From: Candidatus Poribacteria bacterium
GTDB taxonomy: Bacteria > Poribacteria > WGA-4E > GCA-2687025
Direction: 5' to 3'
Assembly (NCBI GenBank): GCA_018644665.1
Contig: JABGQA010000138.1
Location: 85,700-149,699 of the forward strand
DNA: 64,000 nucleotides
The position numbers and the translations under genes are program-made. Below, piece after piece: positions 1-8,259 of the stretch. How positions within the stretch are numbered: the stretch's first letter is position 1; the number at the start of each line of letters is the position of its first letter. Under the pieces are notes generated by a model. It had not been told where the DNA came from. It did no database searches and saw only the letters and a list, made by a program, of their open reading frames with translations.

Positions 1-7
1 CCGACTG

Positions 8-862
8 ATGTGGCGATTCCTCGAGTCCGTCGATCGACGGTGGGTGTTCCTCCTGGTGGCCGTGGCGGTGATCGTGCCGACGCTGCTCCCTTTCAAGGTC
101 CCGATGCCCATCTCGAACTCAACGCAGCTTGCATACGACGCCATTGAGGATCTGCGAGAGGGCGACCTCGTAGTCGTCTCTCTCGGCTACGGGCCGTCGT
201 CGCAGGCGGAATTGCAGCCGCAGGCGAAGGCTCTCCTTCGACACTGCTTCCGCCGGGGCCTACGCGTGTTCCTGATGTCCCTGTGGCCGGACGCGCCGCC
301 GCTGGGTGATGAAGCGTTACAGGAGGTGGTGGAGAGCGATGAATTCCTCGATTCGACGACCGGACAGAGCCGCCTTCGTGCAGGCGTAGACTACGTCGAT
401 GTTGGTTACCGCCCCGGGCTCGACGCCGTGATCTTGCGCATGGCGACCGACATGGCGGGCTTCTTCGAGACGGACGCGCGCGGCGAACCCCTCGGCTCGC
501 TCCCCATCATGGAAGGGGTGCGGGGGTTCGATCAGGTGGCTCTCGTGGTGGACCTCGCCGCGGGCGATAGCGCCGACTACTGGATTATCTACGGCAACGG
601 CCGGTATGGGGTCGATGTCGCGGTGGGCGTCACGGGGGTCATCGTATCGCAGATGTACCCCTTCCTCGACTCCGGCCAGCTTCGCGGGCTCATCGGAGGC
701 GGCGTCGGGGCCGCAGAATACGAGGCGTTGGTCAACGCGCCCGGTTCCGGGATGAAGCGCGTCAGCACGCTGTCGATCGTGCACACCCTCGTGATCGCTC
801 TCGTGGTTCTCGGCAACGTGATCTACTTACGACAGCGCCGAGCCGAGGGCGAAGCAACATGA
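8..862 (+). CDS. Membrane-anchored protein of unknown function
   Basis: 284 aa. One hydrophobic segment lies near the N-terminus (about residues 13-33) and one near the C-terminus (about 255-275), with a soluble domain of about 220 residues between. The N-terminal flank is Arg-rich and the C-terminal tail after the second helix is also basic (LRQRRAEG), so both ends are probably cytoplasmic and the central domain external. A Gly-rich stretch (GLIGGGVG) sits just before the second helix. I do not recognise a family. The stop overlaps the next start by 4 bp (ATGA), so the two genes are probably co-translated and may form one membrane complex. The window begins 7 bases upstream, so the promoter is not visible. 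Confidence 0.75.
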   Translation: MWRFLESVDRRWVFLLVAVAVIVPTLLPFKVPMPISNSTQLAYDAIEDLREGDLVVVSLGYGPSSQAELQPQAKALLRHCFRRGLRVFLMSLWPDAPPLGDEALQEVVESDEFLDSTTGQSRLRAGVDYVDVGYRPGLDAVILRMATDMAGFFETDARGEPLGSLPIMEGVRGFDQVALVVDLAAGDSADYWIIYGNGRYGVDVAVGVTGVIVSQMYPFLDSGQLRGLIGGGVGAAEYEALVNAPGSGMKRVSTLSIVHTLVIALVVLGNVIYLRQRRAEGEAT

Positions 863-1545
863 GCTTCTCCCAGGAAATCGGCATATGGATCGCTGCAGCC
901 CTGACGCTGTGCCTCTACAGCTTCCTGTACCGAGACAACCCGTTCTACAAGTTCGCCGAGCATCTGTTTGTCGGTGTGGCGCAGGGGTACATCACGGCGC
1001 GGACGTACTTCGACGGCTTCCTGCCGTACGTGTGGCGGCCGCTCATGAGCGCCATCGGCGCGGGCGACGCCCCCGCCCAGCCGATCGAATTCGTAGTCAT
1101 CATCCCGATCGCGCTGGGGATGCTGTTCTTCGCGCGGTTCTCGCGGAGTCACGCGTGGCTGACGCGGCTCCCTCTCGCCTTCATCTTCGGGACGGTGTCC
1201 GGCTACAGCATCCCCGCCATCCTGAACGCGCAGATATTCCAGCAGATGAACGCCACGATCACGCCGTTCGGCACGATGGCGACGTTCGGGGCAGCGCTCA
1301 AGGTCGTACTCATCCTGTTAGGGGCGTTCACGGCGCTCACGTACTTCTTCTTCTCGATCGAGCACCGGGGAGCCGTGGGCCGGGTATCCCGCGTGGGGAT
1401 TTGGTTCCTCATGATCGGATTTGGCTCCGCCTTCGGAAACACCGTGATGAACCGCGTCATGCTGCTCATACAGCGGGTCGAGTTCCTGCTGCAGGACTGG
1501 ATGGGGCCGTTGATCGTACAGCGCGTGGCCGGTCTGTTCGGCTAG
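859..1545 (+). CDS. Polytopic membrane protein of unknown function
   Basis: 228 aa with roughly six or seven hydrophobic helices and few charged residues between them (for example LWIAAALTLCLYSFLY-like and FVVIIPIALGMLFF segments). No transporter signature or catalytic motif is recognisable. Coupled to the upstream membrane-anchored gene by an ATGA overlap, which is the only functional clue: a small helical membrane subunit plus an anchored extracytoplasmic subunit. Probably the last gene of its unit, because 178 bp with a new promoter separate it from the next gene. Confidence 0.75.
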   Translation: MSFSQEIGIWIAAALTLCLYSFLYRDNPFYKFAEHLFVGVAQGYITARTYFDGFLPYVWRPLMSAIGAGDAPAQPIEFVVIIPIALGMLFFARFSRSHAWLTRLPLAFIFGTVSGYSIPAILNAQIFQQMNATITPFGTMATFGAALKVVLILLGAFTALTYFFFSIEHRGAVGRVSRVGIWFLMIGFGSAFGNTVMNRVMLLIQRVEFLLQDWMGPLIVQRVAGLFG

Positions 1546-1578
1546 TGGCCGGCAGCGGGTCGACGGGCCAGGAGGAGC

Positions 1579-1608
1579 TTGGCGATGCGGGCGGATCGGG
1601 AGTATAAC
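1579..1608 (+). promoter_or_regulatory. Sigma-70-type promoter for kamA-folB
   Basis: TTGGCG, 18-bp spacer, TATAAC. It lies about 115 bp upstream of the kamA start in the gap after the membrane gene pair. Both hexamers are close to consensus and stand out in this GC-rich DNA. Confidence 0.5.
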
Positions 1609-1723
1609 TGAGACGTAGCGGGCACTGGGCTTTGCGCGCGTCGTCCGCGAGGAGGCGCAGGCGAGGCCACCTCGGGACCTACCGGCGTGCCCTATCCGCG
1701 ATCAATCGGCGAAAGGCCCGTGA

Positions 1724-2851
1724 ATGGCAGAGCGCGAAGGCGCTTGGGACGAGGACTGGCGCGACGTATTCCGCGGCGGCGTATCGAACGCGGAACAGCT
1801 TGCCGCCCACTTCGACATCGACATTGAGGAGGCGCGCCGGGTAACCAAGGAGTTCCCGGTACGCATCAACAAGTACTACCTGAGCCTGATCGAGGAGCCG
1901 GGCGACGCCATCTGGCGCCAGGTCGTGCCCGACCCCTTGGAACTGACCGATTCGCTCGGCTGCGAGGATCCCCTCGGGGAAGAGGACGACAGCCCCATCC
2001 TCAACCTCACCCACCGATATCCCGACCGCGTCCTGTTCTACATCAACCACCAGTGTCCCATTTACTGCCGATTCTGCACGCGCAAGCGCAAGGTGGGCGA
2101 CCCTCATTCCCTCCCCAAAGAGGAGGTGATGAAGGCGATCGACTATATCCGCGAACACCCCGAGGTGCGCGACATCGTCGTCTCAGGTGGCGACGCGCTC
2201 ATGCTGTCGGAATCGCGCATCGAGTGGGTGTTACAGCAGCTCCGGGCGATACCGCACCTGGAGATCATCCGCATCGCGTCGCGCGTGCCGTGCGCGCTTC
2301 CCCAACGCGTCACGCCCGAACTGTGCGACATGTTGCGCAAGTACCACCCGCTATACATCAACACGCACTTTAACCATCCGCGCGAGGTGACCCCCGAAAC
2401 CGCCAAGGCGTGCGGCATGCTGGCCGACGCCGGCATACCGCTCGGGTGCCAGACGGTGCTGCTCAAGGGCGTCAACGACGATCCTGAGGTCATGAAGGAG
2501 CTTATGCAGAAGCTCCTGAGCATCCGTGTGAAGCCCTACTACATCTACCAGGCGGACCTCGTGTTCGGGACGGCGCACTTCCGCACCGCCGTTGAGAAGG
2601 GCCTGGAGATCATCCGCGCCTTGCGCGGGCATACCTCCGGCATGGCGGTGCCGCATTACGTCATTGACGCGCCCGGTGGCGGTGGTAAAATAGCTCTGGT
2701 TCCAGAGTCGATCGTCGAGTGGAACGACGACGAGATCGTGCTTCGGAACTACGAGGGTAACGTGTACCGCTATCCGAACATTCCGCCGGGCGATGCGAAC
2801 GCTCACGGGGAGTCGCCGGCCGGTGGCTTGACGCCGTTCGACCCTGATTGA
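1724..2851 (+). CDS. kamA: Lysine 2,3-aminomutase family radical SAM enzyme (KamA/EpmB-like)
   Basis: 375 aa. Enzymes of this family use a 4Fe-4S cluster, SAM and PLP to move the alpha-amino group of lysine to the beta carbon, either on free lysine (KamA) or on EF-P (EpmB). Visible here: CxxxCxxC at Cys111/115/118 for the cluster, and the PGGGGK motif whose Lys322 should bind PLP. Asp278 and Asp315 match the two acidic residues that grip the lysine side chain in the clostridial enzyme. The protein is somewhat shorter than clostridial KamA (about 416 aa). folB follows after 13 bp. No efp or epmA lies nearby, so I cannot tell whether free lysine (beta-lysine as compatible solute or lysine catabolism) or a protein is the substrate. 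Confidence 0.88.
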   Translation: MAEREGAWDEDWRDVFRGGVSNAEQLAAHFDIDIEEARRVTKEFPVRINKYYLSLIEEPGDAIWRQVVPDPLELTDSLGCEDPLGEEDDSPILNLTHRYPDRVLFYINHQCPIYCRFCTRKRKVGDPHSLPKEEVMKAIDYIREHPEVRDIVVSGGDALMLSESRIEWVLQQLRAIPHLEIIRIASRVPCALPQRVTPELCDMLRKYHPLYINTHFNHPREVTPETAKACGMLADAGIPLGCQTVLLKGVNDDPEVMKELMQKLLSIRVKPYYIYQADLVFGTAHFRTAVEKGLEIIRALRGHTSGMAVPHYVIDAPGGGGKIALVPESIVEWNDDEIVLRNYEGNVYRYPNIPPGDANAHGESPAGGLTPFDPD

Positions 2852-2864
2852 ACGGACGCCGCCG

Positions 2865-3287
2865 ATGGCCGCCCGTGCGAATGACAGCGCGTCGTCGGAG
2901 GCGGACCGAATACTCCTGCGTGACATCCGCTTCTATGGGAATCACGGCGCCACGGTGGAGGAACAGGATGTCGGTCAGTGGTACGCGGTGGACCTAGACC
3001 TGTATCTAGACCTGGCGGCAGCGGGTGGTTCGGACGATCTGTCGAAAACCGTTGACTACGGTGAAGTGTGCAGGATGGTCATGGAGTTCGGATCGACACG
3101 GCGGTTTCGGCTTATCGAAGCGCTCGCCGAGGAGATTTCCTCAGGCGTTTTGAACAATTTCGCCGTGGATAGCGTTCGAATACGCGTGACCAAGAGCACG
3201 CCCGCAGGTCTGATTGCGTCGCTCTCCGGCTTAGGGACGTTAGGTTATTCCGCCGTCGAGGTACACCGCTCACGGGCTGCACAGTGA
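2865..3287 (+). CDS. folB: Dihydroneopterin aldolase
   Basis: 140 aa. FolB converts 7,8-dihydroneopterin to 6-hydroxymethyl-dihydropterin in folate synthesis and works as a cytosolic octamer. The N-terminal FYGNHGATVEEQ segment corresponds to the family motif FYGxHGxxxxE with the substrate-binding Glu, and the KSTPA segment near residue 108 carries the conserved catalytic Lys. The length is slightly above the usual 120 because of an N-terminal tail of about 15 residues. Thirteen bases after kamA, probably in the same transcript. No folK or folP is adjacent. Confidence 0.87.
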   Translation: MAARANDSASSEADRILLRDIRFYGNHGATVEEQDVGQWYAVDLDLYLDLAAAGGSDDLSKTVDYGEVCRMVMEFGSTRRFRLIEALAEEISSGVLNNFAVDSVRIRVTKSTPAGLIASLSGLGTLGYSAVEVHRSRAAQ

Positions 3288-3362
3288 GTCCTCCGGCGTG
3301 ACAGAGACGGGCAACCGTGGTGTGGCGGCGGTCAGGGCCGCGTGACGAGGAGTCAGAGCGCT

Positions 3363-4493
3363 ATGGACGGTCAGACTGGGCTGTTGCTCGTGTCGGCGAG
3401 TGAATCCAACGCCAACATGTTCTACGCGACCCGCTTCGGCAGCTCCAGCACGTTCATATACCTGGAGACGGCCGAAGAGCGCGTGATCGTCATCGGCAAT
3501 CTGGAAATCGAGCGAGCCCGTGAAGGCGCCCAGGCGGATCGCGTCCTGCCCTTGGTGCAATACTGGAAGATGGCCCAGGAGAAGCATCAGAAGCCCCCCG
3601 GCACCGAAGAGGTCGTAGACGTGCTCATGCGCGATCTCGGCCTGAGCAAGGTGATCGTGCCGCCTGACTTTAGCCTCAAGTTCGCGGACGGCATCCGTAG
3701 CTACGGTCACACCGTCGAGGTCAAGCTCGAGCCGTTCTTCGAGCGTCGGCTGCTCAAAGACGAGTTGGAAATCGCGGCGGTGCGGGAGACGGTGAGGCAT
3801 ACGGAAGCGGCGATCTCCGGCGCCATCGACTCGATTCGTAGGGCGAACATCTCCGCCACCGGCATCCTCGAACTCGATGGCGAGCAACTTACCTCCGAGC
3901 GCGTCCGGCGCGAGATGCATCAGTATCTCATTGAGCGCGACTGCGTCGCCTCGCACACGATCGTATCGTGCGGGTCGGACACGTCCATGCCTCACGAAGA
4001 GGGGCACGGGCCGCTGCACGCAAACCAGCCGATCATCATCGACTGCAACCCGCGCAGCGCGAGCAACGGCTACTACTGCGACATAACGCGCACGATCGTC
4101 CGGGGCACGGCTCCGACGGCGCTGCAGCGGCAATACGAAGCCGTGCTTGAAGCGCAGGAGTTCGCGCACGGAATGCTCAAGCCGGGCGCGAACGGCAAGG
4201 AAATACACGCGTCCGTGACGGAGTTCCTCGACGGCCGCGGATACAAGACCCACCAGGTCGCCGGCAAGCCGCAGGGCTTCTTCCACGCCACCGGCCACGG
4301 GTTCGGAATCGAAGCGCACGAGCGCCCGCACTTCGCCTTGAAGGAGGAGTACGCCCAGGCGGGCAACATCGTCGCAGTTGAGCCCGCGCTCTACTACTCC
4401 GACACCGGCGGCGTCCGCGTTGAGGACGATTACCTCATTACCGACGGTGACGCGGAGCAACTCACCACGCTCGACAAGGCCCTCGAAGTCTGA
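3363..4493 (+). CDS. M24-family metallopeptidase (Xaa-Pro peptidase-like)
   Basis: 376 aa. Creatinase-like N-terminal domain (about 1-140) followed by a pita-bread catalytic domain. The metal ligands can be followed in order: Asp in IIIDCNP and in CDITRT, His in HATGHGFG, Glu in VEPALY and Glu in GVRVEDD. This is the aminopeptidase P/prolidase layout, so cleavage of X-Pro bonds by a cytosolic dinuclear metal site is the likely role. I prefer the ATG at 3363, with GAGGAG ten bases upstream, over an in-frame GTG at 3342. It could be part of the kamA-folB transcript. Confidence 0.85.
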   Translation: MDGQTGLLLVSASESNANMFYATRFGSSSTFIYLETAEERVIVIGNLEIERAREGAQADRVLPLVQYWKMAQEKHQKPPGTEEVVDVLMRDLGLSKVIVPPDFSLKFADGIRSYGHTVEVKLEPFFERRLLKDELEIAAVRETVRHTEAAISGAIDSIRRANISATGILELDGEQLTSERVRREMHQYLIERDCVASHTIVSCGSDTSMPHEEGHGPLHANQPIIIDCNPRSASNGYYCDITRTIVRGTAPTALQRQYEAVLEAQEFAHGMLKPGANGKEIHASVTEFLDGRGYKTHQVAGKPQGFFHATGHGFGIEAHERPHFALKEEYAQAGNIVAVEPALYYSDTGGVRVEDDYLITDGDAEQLTTLDKALEV

Positions 4494-4590
4494 CGATCGC
4501 GGCCTGCCTGACCGACCTCCACTCCCAGTCGACCCGTCCTATGCGTCACGTCTATCGATCTCAGCGTCTTAGCACGCCGTAGCGGGAAAC

Positions 4591-4962
4591 ATGCGTATGC
4601 GCGGCGTAGTCGTGTTCGACGGGGACTGCTCGTTCTGCCAGGGGCAGATTCGTCGCATGCGCCGCCTGACTATCCCCGGCCGGTTCGAGTTCGTCGCCCG
4701 GCAGACGGACGGGCTCGAGGACCGGTTCCCCATGCTGCGTGCCGACGAGTTCAGCACTGGCATGCGCTACGTTGCTGAGGACGGAGCCGTGTCGGTCGGG
4801 GCAGACGCGGTCTATCAGGTCGCGCGCGGGATGCGGTACGTGCGGCGGATCACGTGGCTGTATCGTGTCCCGGGGGCTCGACTTGTCGCGCGGGCGATGT
4901 ATGGGTGGGTGGCCCGGAATCGACAGCGCCTTGGCCCGACAACGCGCGCGGCGCGTCGCTAA
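4591..4962 (+). CDS. Thiol-disulfide oxidoreductase DCC family protein (DUF393)
   Basis: 123 aa. Starts with VVFDGDCSFC, the DxDxxC signature of the DCC family, a small thioredoxin-fold group of uncertain physiological role. The CxxC-like active site is reduced here to DGDCSFCQ, with Cys at the usual two positions. A hydrophobic, Arg-rich tail (RRITWLYRVPGARLVARAMYGWV) is typical of the family and may sit on the membrane. It stands alone between the peptidase and the convergent aldehyde dehydrogenase. Confidence 0.8.
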   Translation: MRMRGVVVFDGDCSFCQGQIRRMRRLTIPGRFEFVARQTDGLEDRFPMLRADEFSTGMRYVAEDGAVSVGADAVYQVARGMRYVRRITWLYRVPGARLVARAMYGWVARNRQRLGPTTRAARR

Positions 4963-4978
4963 CGGGTCCTGCGGCCCG

Positions 4979-6433
4979 TCAGAGGCCGGGGCTCCTGAGC
5001 ACGACCATCTTCTCTTGCGTCAGTTCCTCAATCGCCGGGGCGATCCCGCCCATGGACAGCCCAGACGCGCCCCGGCCGCCGAACGGCATCCAGTCGACGC
5101 GGAACGCCGTGTGGTCGTTCACCATCACGGCCGTGGCGTCTAGCCGTCGGGCGGCGCGCAGCGCGACGTCGATGTCGCGGCTGAATACCGCCGCCTGGAA
5201 CGCCCACCGCACGTCGTTCGCCCGCTCGATGGCATCGTCCAGCGACTCCCACTCCGACACGCACACTACAGGGCCGAAAACCTCCTCTGTCATCACCTTC
5301 GCATCAGCAGGCGGATTGACGAGGACGGTTGGGGCATAGCACCCGTTGCCCAACGGCTCGCCTCCGCAGAGCAACTCGCCGCCTTCGCGGACGGCCTCCT
5401 GGACCCAGTCGTGCACTCGCTCGACCTCGCGCTCACGGATCAGAGGGCCGACGTCCGTCCGCTCCGACGTGGGGTCGCCCACCACCAGGTCTCCCGCCGC
5501 GTCGGCGAGACGACTCGCTAGGTCCGCGGCGCACGTTTGCTCCGCGAGTATGCGTTGGACGCTCACACATACCTGACCCGCGTGGTAGAACGCGCCCTTC
5601 GTCAGCAAGGGGATGGTCGTATCGAGGTCCGCCGAGGCGTCCACGATTGCCGGGGCGGCGCCCCCGTGCTCCAACGCGCACCGCACGCCGGCTGCGAGTT
5701 GAGAGCGGAGATACCAACCTACCCGTGGGCTCCCGATGAAGCTGAAGAACGCTATGCGGTCGCTGGACACGAGTTCCTGAGCGATGTCATTCGCGCACGG
5801 GACGGCCATGGCCAGCTCCGGCGGCAGACCGGCCTCCCGTAGCAGCTCTATGAAGCGCACGCACGACAGCGGCGTGTCCGACGCCGGCTTCACGAGCACG
5901 GGGCACCCGGCCGCGATCGCGGGAGCCACCTGGTGCGCGATGAGGTTGAGCGGATGATTGAACGCGCTCACGGCCATCACCACGCCGATGGGCTCTCGCG
6001 TCGTGAAGGCCAGACGCCCCAGAGCCGCGTCCGTGCCCTGCATGGGGATCTCGCTGCCCTGGATGCGCGTGGCTTCCTCCGCGGCCAGGCGCACGGTGTT
6101 CTCGACCCGCGCCACCTCCGCGCGCGCGTCGCGTAGCGGCTTGCCGCCCTCGACCGCAATCGTCAGCGCCAGCGACTCCGCGGCGGCGTGCACGAGGTCG
6201 GCCGTGCGCTGTAGGATTTCGGCGCGTCTGAACGCCGGGTACTCTGAGGCGACCGTCTCCTGCGCCTCCACGGCGGCGTCCAGCGCCCTCTGAGCGGCGG
6301 CTGCGTCGACATAGCCGACTTCCCCGACGACCTCACCGGTGAACGGAGACATCACGGGACGATAGTCGCTGTCCTTGAACGCGTGCCCTGGGAGCGGGGA
6401 CGAATGGCGTGCGTGGTGCATGGAGCCCTTCAC
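4979..6433 (-). CDS. Aldehyde dehydrogenase family protein
   Basis: 484 aa, the normal size for the NAD(P)-dependent aldehyde dehydrogenase superfamily. Asn159 (SAFNHP), Lys182 (VLVKPAS), Glu255 (LEHGG) and the nucleophile Cys289 (AGQVCVS) are all in place, so the enzyme should be active and oxidise an aldehyde to an acid. The general-base motif reads LEHGG rather than the common LELGG. It follows the thiamine-diphosphate enzyme gene by 12 bp on the same strand, so the aldehyde may be the product of that enzyme. The substrate cannot be read from sequence. Confidence 0.88.
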   Translation of the reverse strand: MKGSMHHARHSSPLPGHAFKDSDYRPVMSPFTGEVVGEVGYVDAAAAQRALDAAVEAQETVASEYPAFRRAEILQRTADLVHAAAESLALTIAVEGGKPLRDARAEVARVENTVRLAAEEATRIQGSEIPMQGTDAALGRLAFTTREPIGVVMAVSAFNHPLNLIAHQVAPAIAAGCPVLVKPASDTPLSCVRFIELLREAGLPPELAMAVPCANDIAQELVSSDRIAFFSFIGSPRVGWYLRSQLAAGVRCALEHGGAAPAIVDASADLDTTIPLLTKGAFYHAGQVCVSVQRILAEQTCAADLASRLADAAGDLVVGDPTSERTDVGPLIREREVERVHDWVQEAVREGGELLCGGEPLGNGCYAPTVLVNPPADAKVMTEEVFGPVVCVSEWESLDDAIERANDVRWAFQAAVFSRDIDVALRAARRLDATAVMVNDHTAFRVDWMPFGGRGASGLSMGGIAPAIEELTQEKMVVLRSPGL

Positions 6434-6445
6434 GGCGCGCGTGAG

Positions 6446-8089
6446 TTAGCGGCAGATGATCTCGCCCAGGCGGCGGGTCAGCTTCATGTTCTCGGCGTAG
6501 TCCACCGGGGCCACGATCACTGTCGGACGCGAGGTCTCCGCGAATGCCTCGTTCAGGGCATCGGTGAAGCCGTGGACGGACTCCACGCGGATCGCCTGGC
6601 ATCCGAAGGCCGCTGCCAGCGCGATGAGGTCTGGGTTCACCAGGTCGATGTGGGACGACTTCCCGAAGGAGTCCTCTTGCTTCCACTCGATGAGTCCGTA
6701 CTTGTGGTCCTCCCAGACAAGCACGGTGATAGGCGTCTCATAGCGGACGGCGGTGATCAAGTCCTGGACGTTCATGAGGAATCCGCCGTCGCCACAGAGC
6801 GCGACCACGTTGCGGTCGGGATGCAGCCGCTTGGCGGCGATGGCTCCCGGTAGCGCGAAGCCCATCGAGCAGAAGCCGTTCGTGATGAAGCACGTTCCCG
6901 GTTCGTACGTCGGGTAGTGCCGCGCGACCCACATCTTGTGCGCGCCCACGTCGCTCAGCAGGATGTCGTCGTCCCTCATGACGGCGCGCAGATCACTGAG
7001 CATCTTCTGCGGCTTCATCGGGAAGGCGTCGTCGCCGTCGTGCTCGTGGAGTCCGCGCGTCATTCGAGCGCGCAGATCCGCGAACCTTGACGGCGCCTTG
7101 GCATGTGAGGCGGTCAACCGCCCGTTGATGGCTTCGAGGGCGGCGCAGATGTCGCCGACGACCTCGACGTCCGGGTTGTAGTCCTGGTCGACTTCAGCGG
7201 GTTGCGTGTCGATGTGGACGATGTGCTTGTCGGCGCCAATGTTCCATCGCTCGGGGTGCCACTCGACCATGTCGTAGCCAATGCACAGCACCAGATCGGC
7301 TTGCTCGAACGCCTCGAGCACGATGTCGCGGGAACCCAGACCGACACAGTAGAGGCAGTGCTCGTCCCGCGCGGAAAGCGCGCCCTTGCCCATGAACGTC
7401 TGCGCTGCGTAGATGTGTGTCCGGCCGATGAGTTCGGCGAGCGCATTGGCCGCCCCGGTACGGATGACTCCCCACCCGGTCAGGATCACCGGCGCGGTCG
7501 CCTTCTCGATGAGGCCCAACGCCGCCTCCACATGGCGCGGCTCCGCTCCGGCCCGGGTGTCGTCGGTCCGGGCGCGAATCGGCTCGTCGTCGGTGTCCTT
7601 CTTGGCGATGTCCTCGGGGAGTTCGATGACGGTCGCGCCCGGCTTCTCCGCCGCAGCCAGCTTGAACGCCTTGTGGACAACCTCGTTGATGTTCTCGGGC
7701 TCGCGGATCGTCGATGTCCACTTCGTCACCGGGCGGAACATCGCCACGGCGTCCATGTTCTGGTGCGACTCCTTGTGCAGACGTTGCGTGCTGGCCTGCC
7801 CGATGATGGCCACAAGAGGCGAGTCGTCCATGTTCGCGCTGGCGACGCCGGTGAGCAGGTTCGAGGCCCCCGGCCCCAGCGTGGCCAGGCAGACGCCCGG
7901 TCGGCCCGTGAGGCGGCCGTGCATGTCCGCCATGAAGGCGGCCGCCTGCTCGTGGCGGCAGATGACGAACTCGATGGACGAGTCCAGCAGGGACATCATC
8001 AGATCCGCGTTCTCCTCGCCGGGGACCCCGAAGATCGTGTCTACCCCTTCTGCCTCCAGGCAGCGCACAAGCAAGTCCGACGCCTTCAT
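6446..8089 (-). CDS. Acetolactate synthase large-subunit-like thiamine-diphosphate enzyme
   Basis: 547 aa. Three-domain ThDP enzyme: PYR domain with Glu47 (ICRHEQAAA) that activates the cofactor, a central Rossmann-like domain, and a PP domain with the GDGGFLMN ThDP/Mg motif. The closest pattern I recognise is the catabolic AlsS type of acetolactate synthase. No regulatory small subunit (ilvN/ilvH) and no ilvC are adjacent, which argues against a branched-chain amino-acid role. The pairing with an aldehyde dehydrogenase 12 bp downstream suggests a two-step conversion of a 2-oxoacid through an aldehyde, or acetoin chemistry. Related ThDP decarboxylases are possible alternatives. Confidence 0.8.
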   Translation of the reverse strand: MKASDLLVRCLEAEGVDTIFGVPGEENADLMMSLLDSSIEFVICRHEQAAAFMADMHGRLTGRPGVCLATLGPGASNLLTGVASANMDDSPLVAIIGQASTQRLHKESHQNMDAVAMFRPVTKWTSTIREPENINEVVHKAFKLAAAEKPGATVIELPEDIAKKDTDDEPIRARTDDTRAGAEPRHVEAALGLIEKATAPVILTGWGVIRTGAANALAELIGRTHIYAAQTFMGKGALSARDEHCLYCVGLGSRDIVLEAFEQADLVLCIGYDMVEWHPERWNIGADKHIVHIDTQPAEVDQDYNPDVEVVGDICAALEAINGRLTASHAKAPSRFADLRARMTRGLHEHDGDDAFPMKPQKMLSDLRAVMRDDDILLSDVGAHKMWVARHYPTYEPGTCFITNGFCSMGFALPGAIAAKRLHPDRNVVALCGDGGFLMNVQDLITAVRYETPITVLVWEDHKYGLIEWKQEDSFGKSSHIDLVNPDLIALAAAFGCQAIRVESVHGFTDALNEAFAETSRPTVIVAPVDYAENMKLTRRLGEIICR

Positions 8090-8259
8090 GGGTTCTCCTG
8101 ATGTGAGGACGCAGATACGCGCTCTGACCAGACGCCACCGGGCCCATGCGGGGCAGCGCTAGACGTCTCTTGCAGCATACGGAATGGAGGGGCGCGGCGC
8201 TCAATGCGCCTAGCGTGCGGAGACGCCCCCAGGACGGCACGGACTGGTGAAGCGAGATG

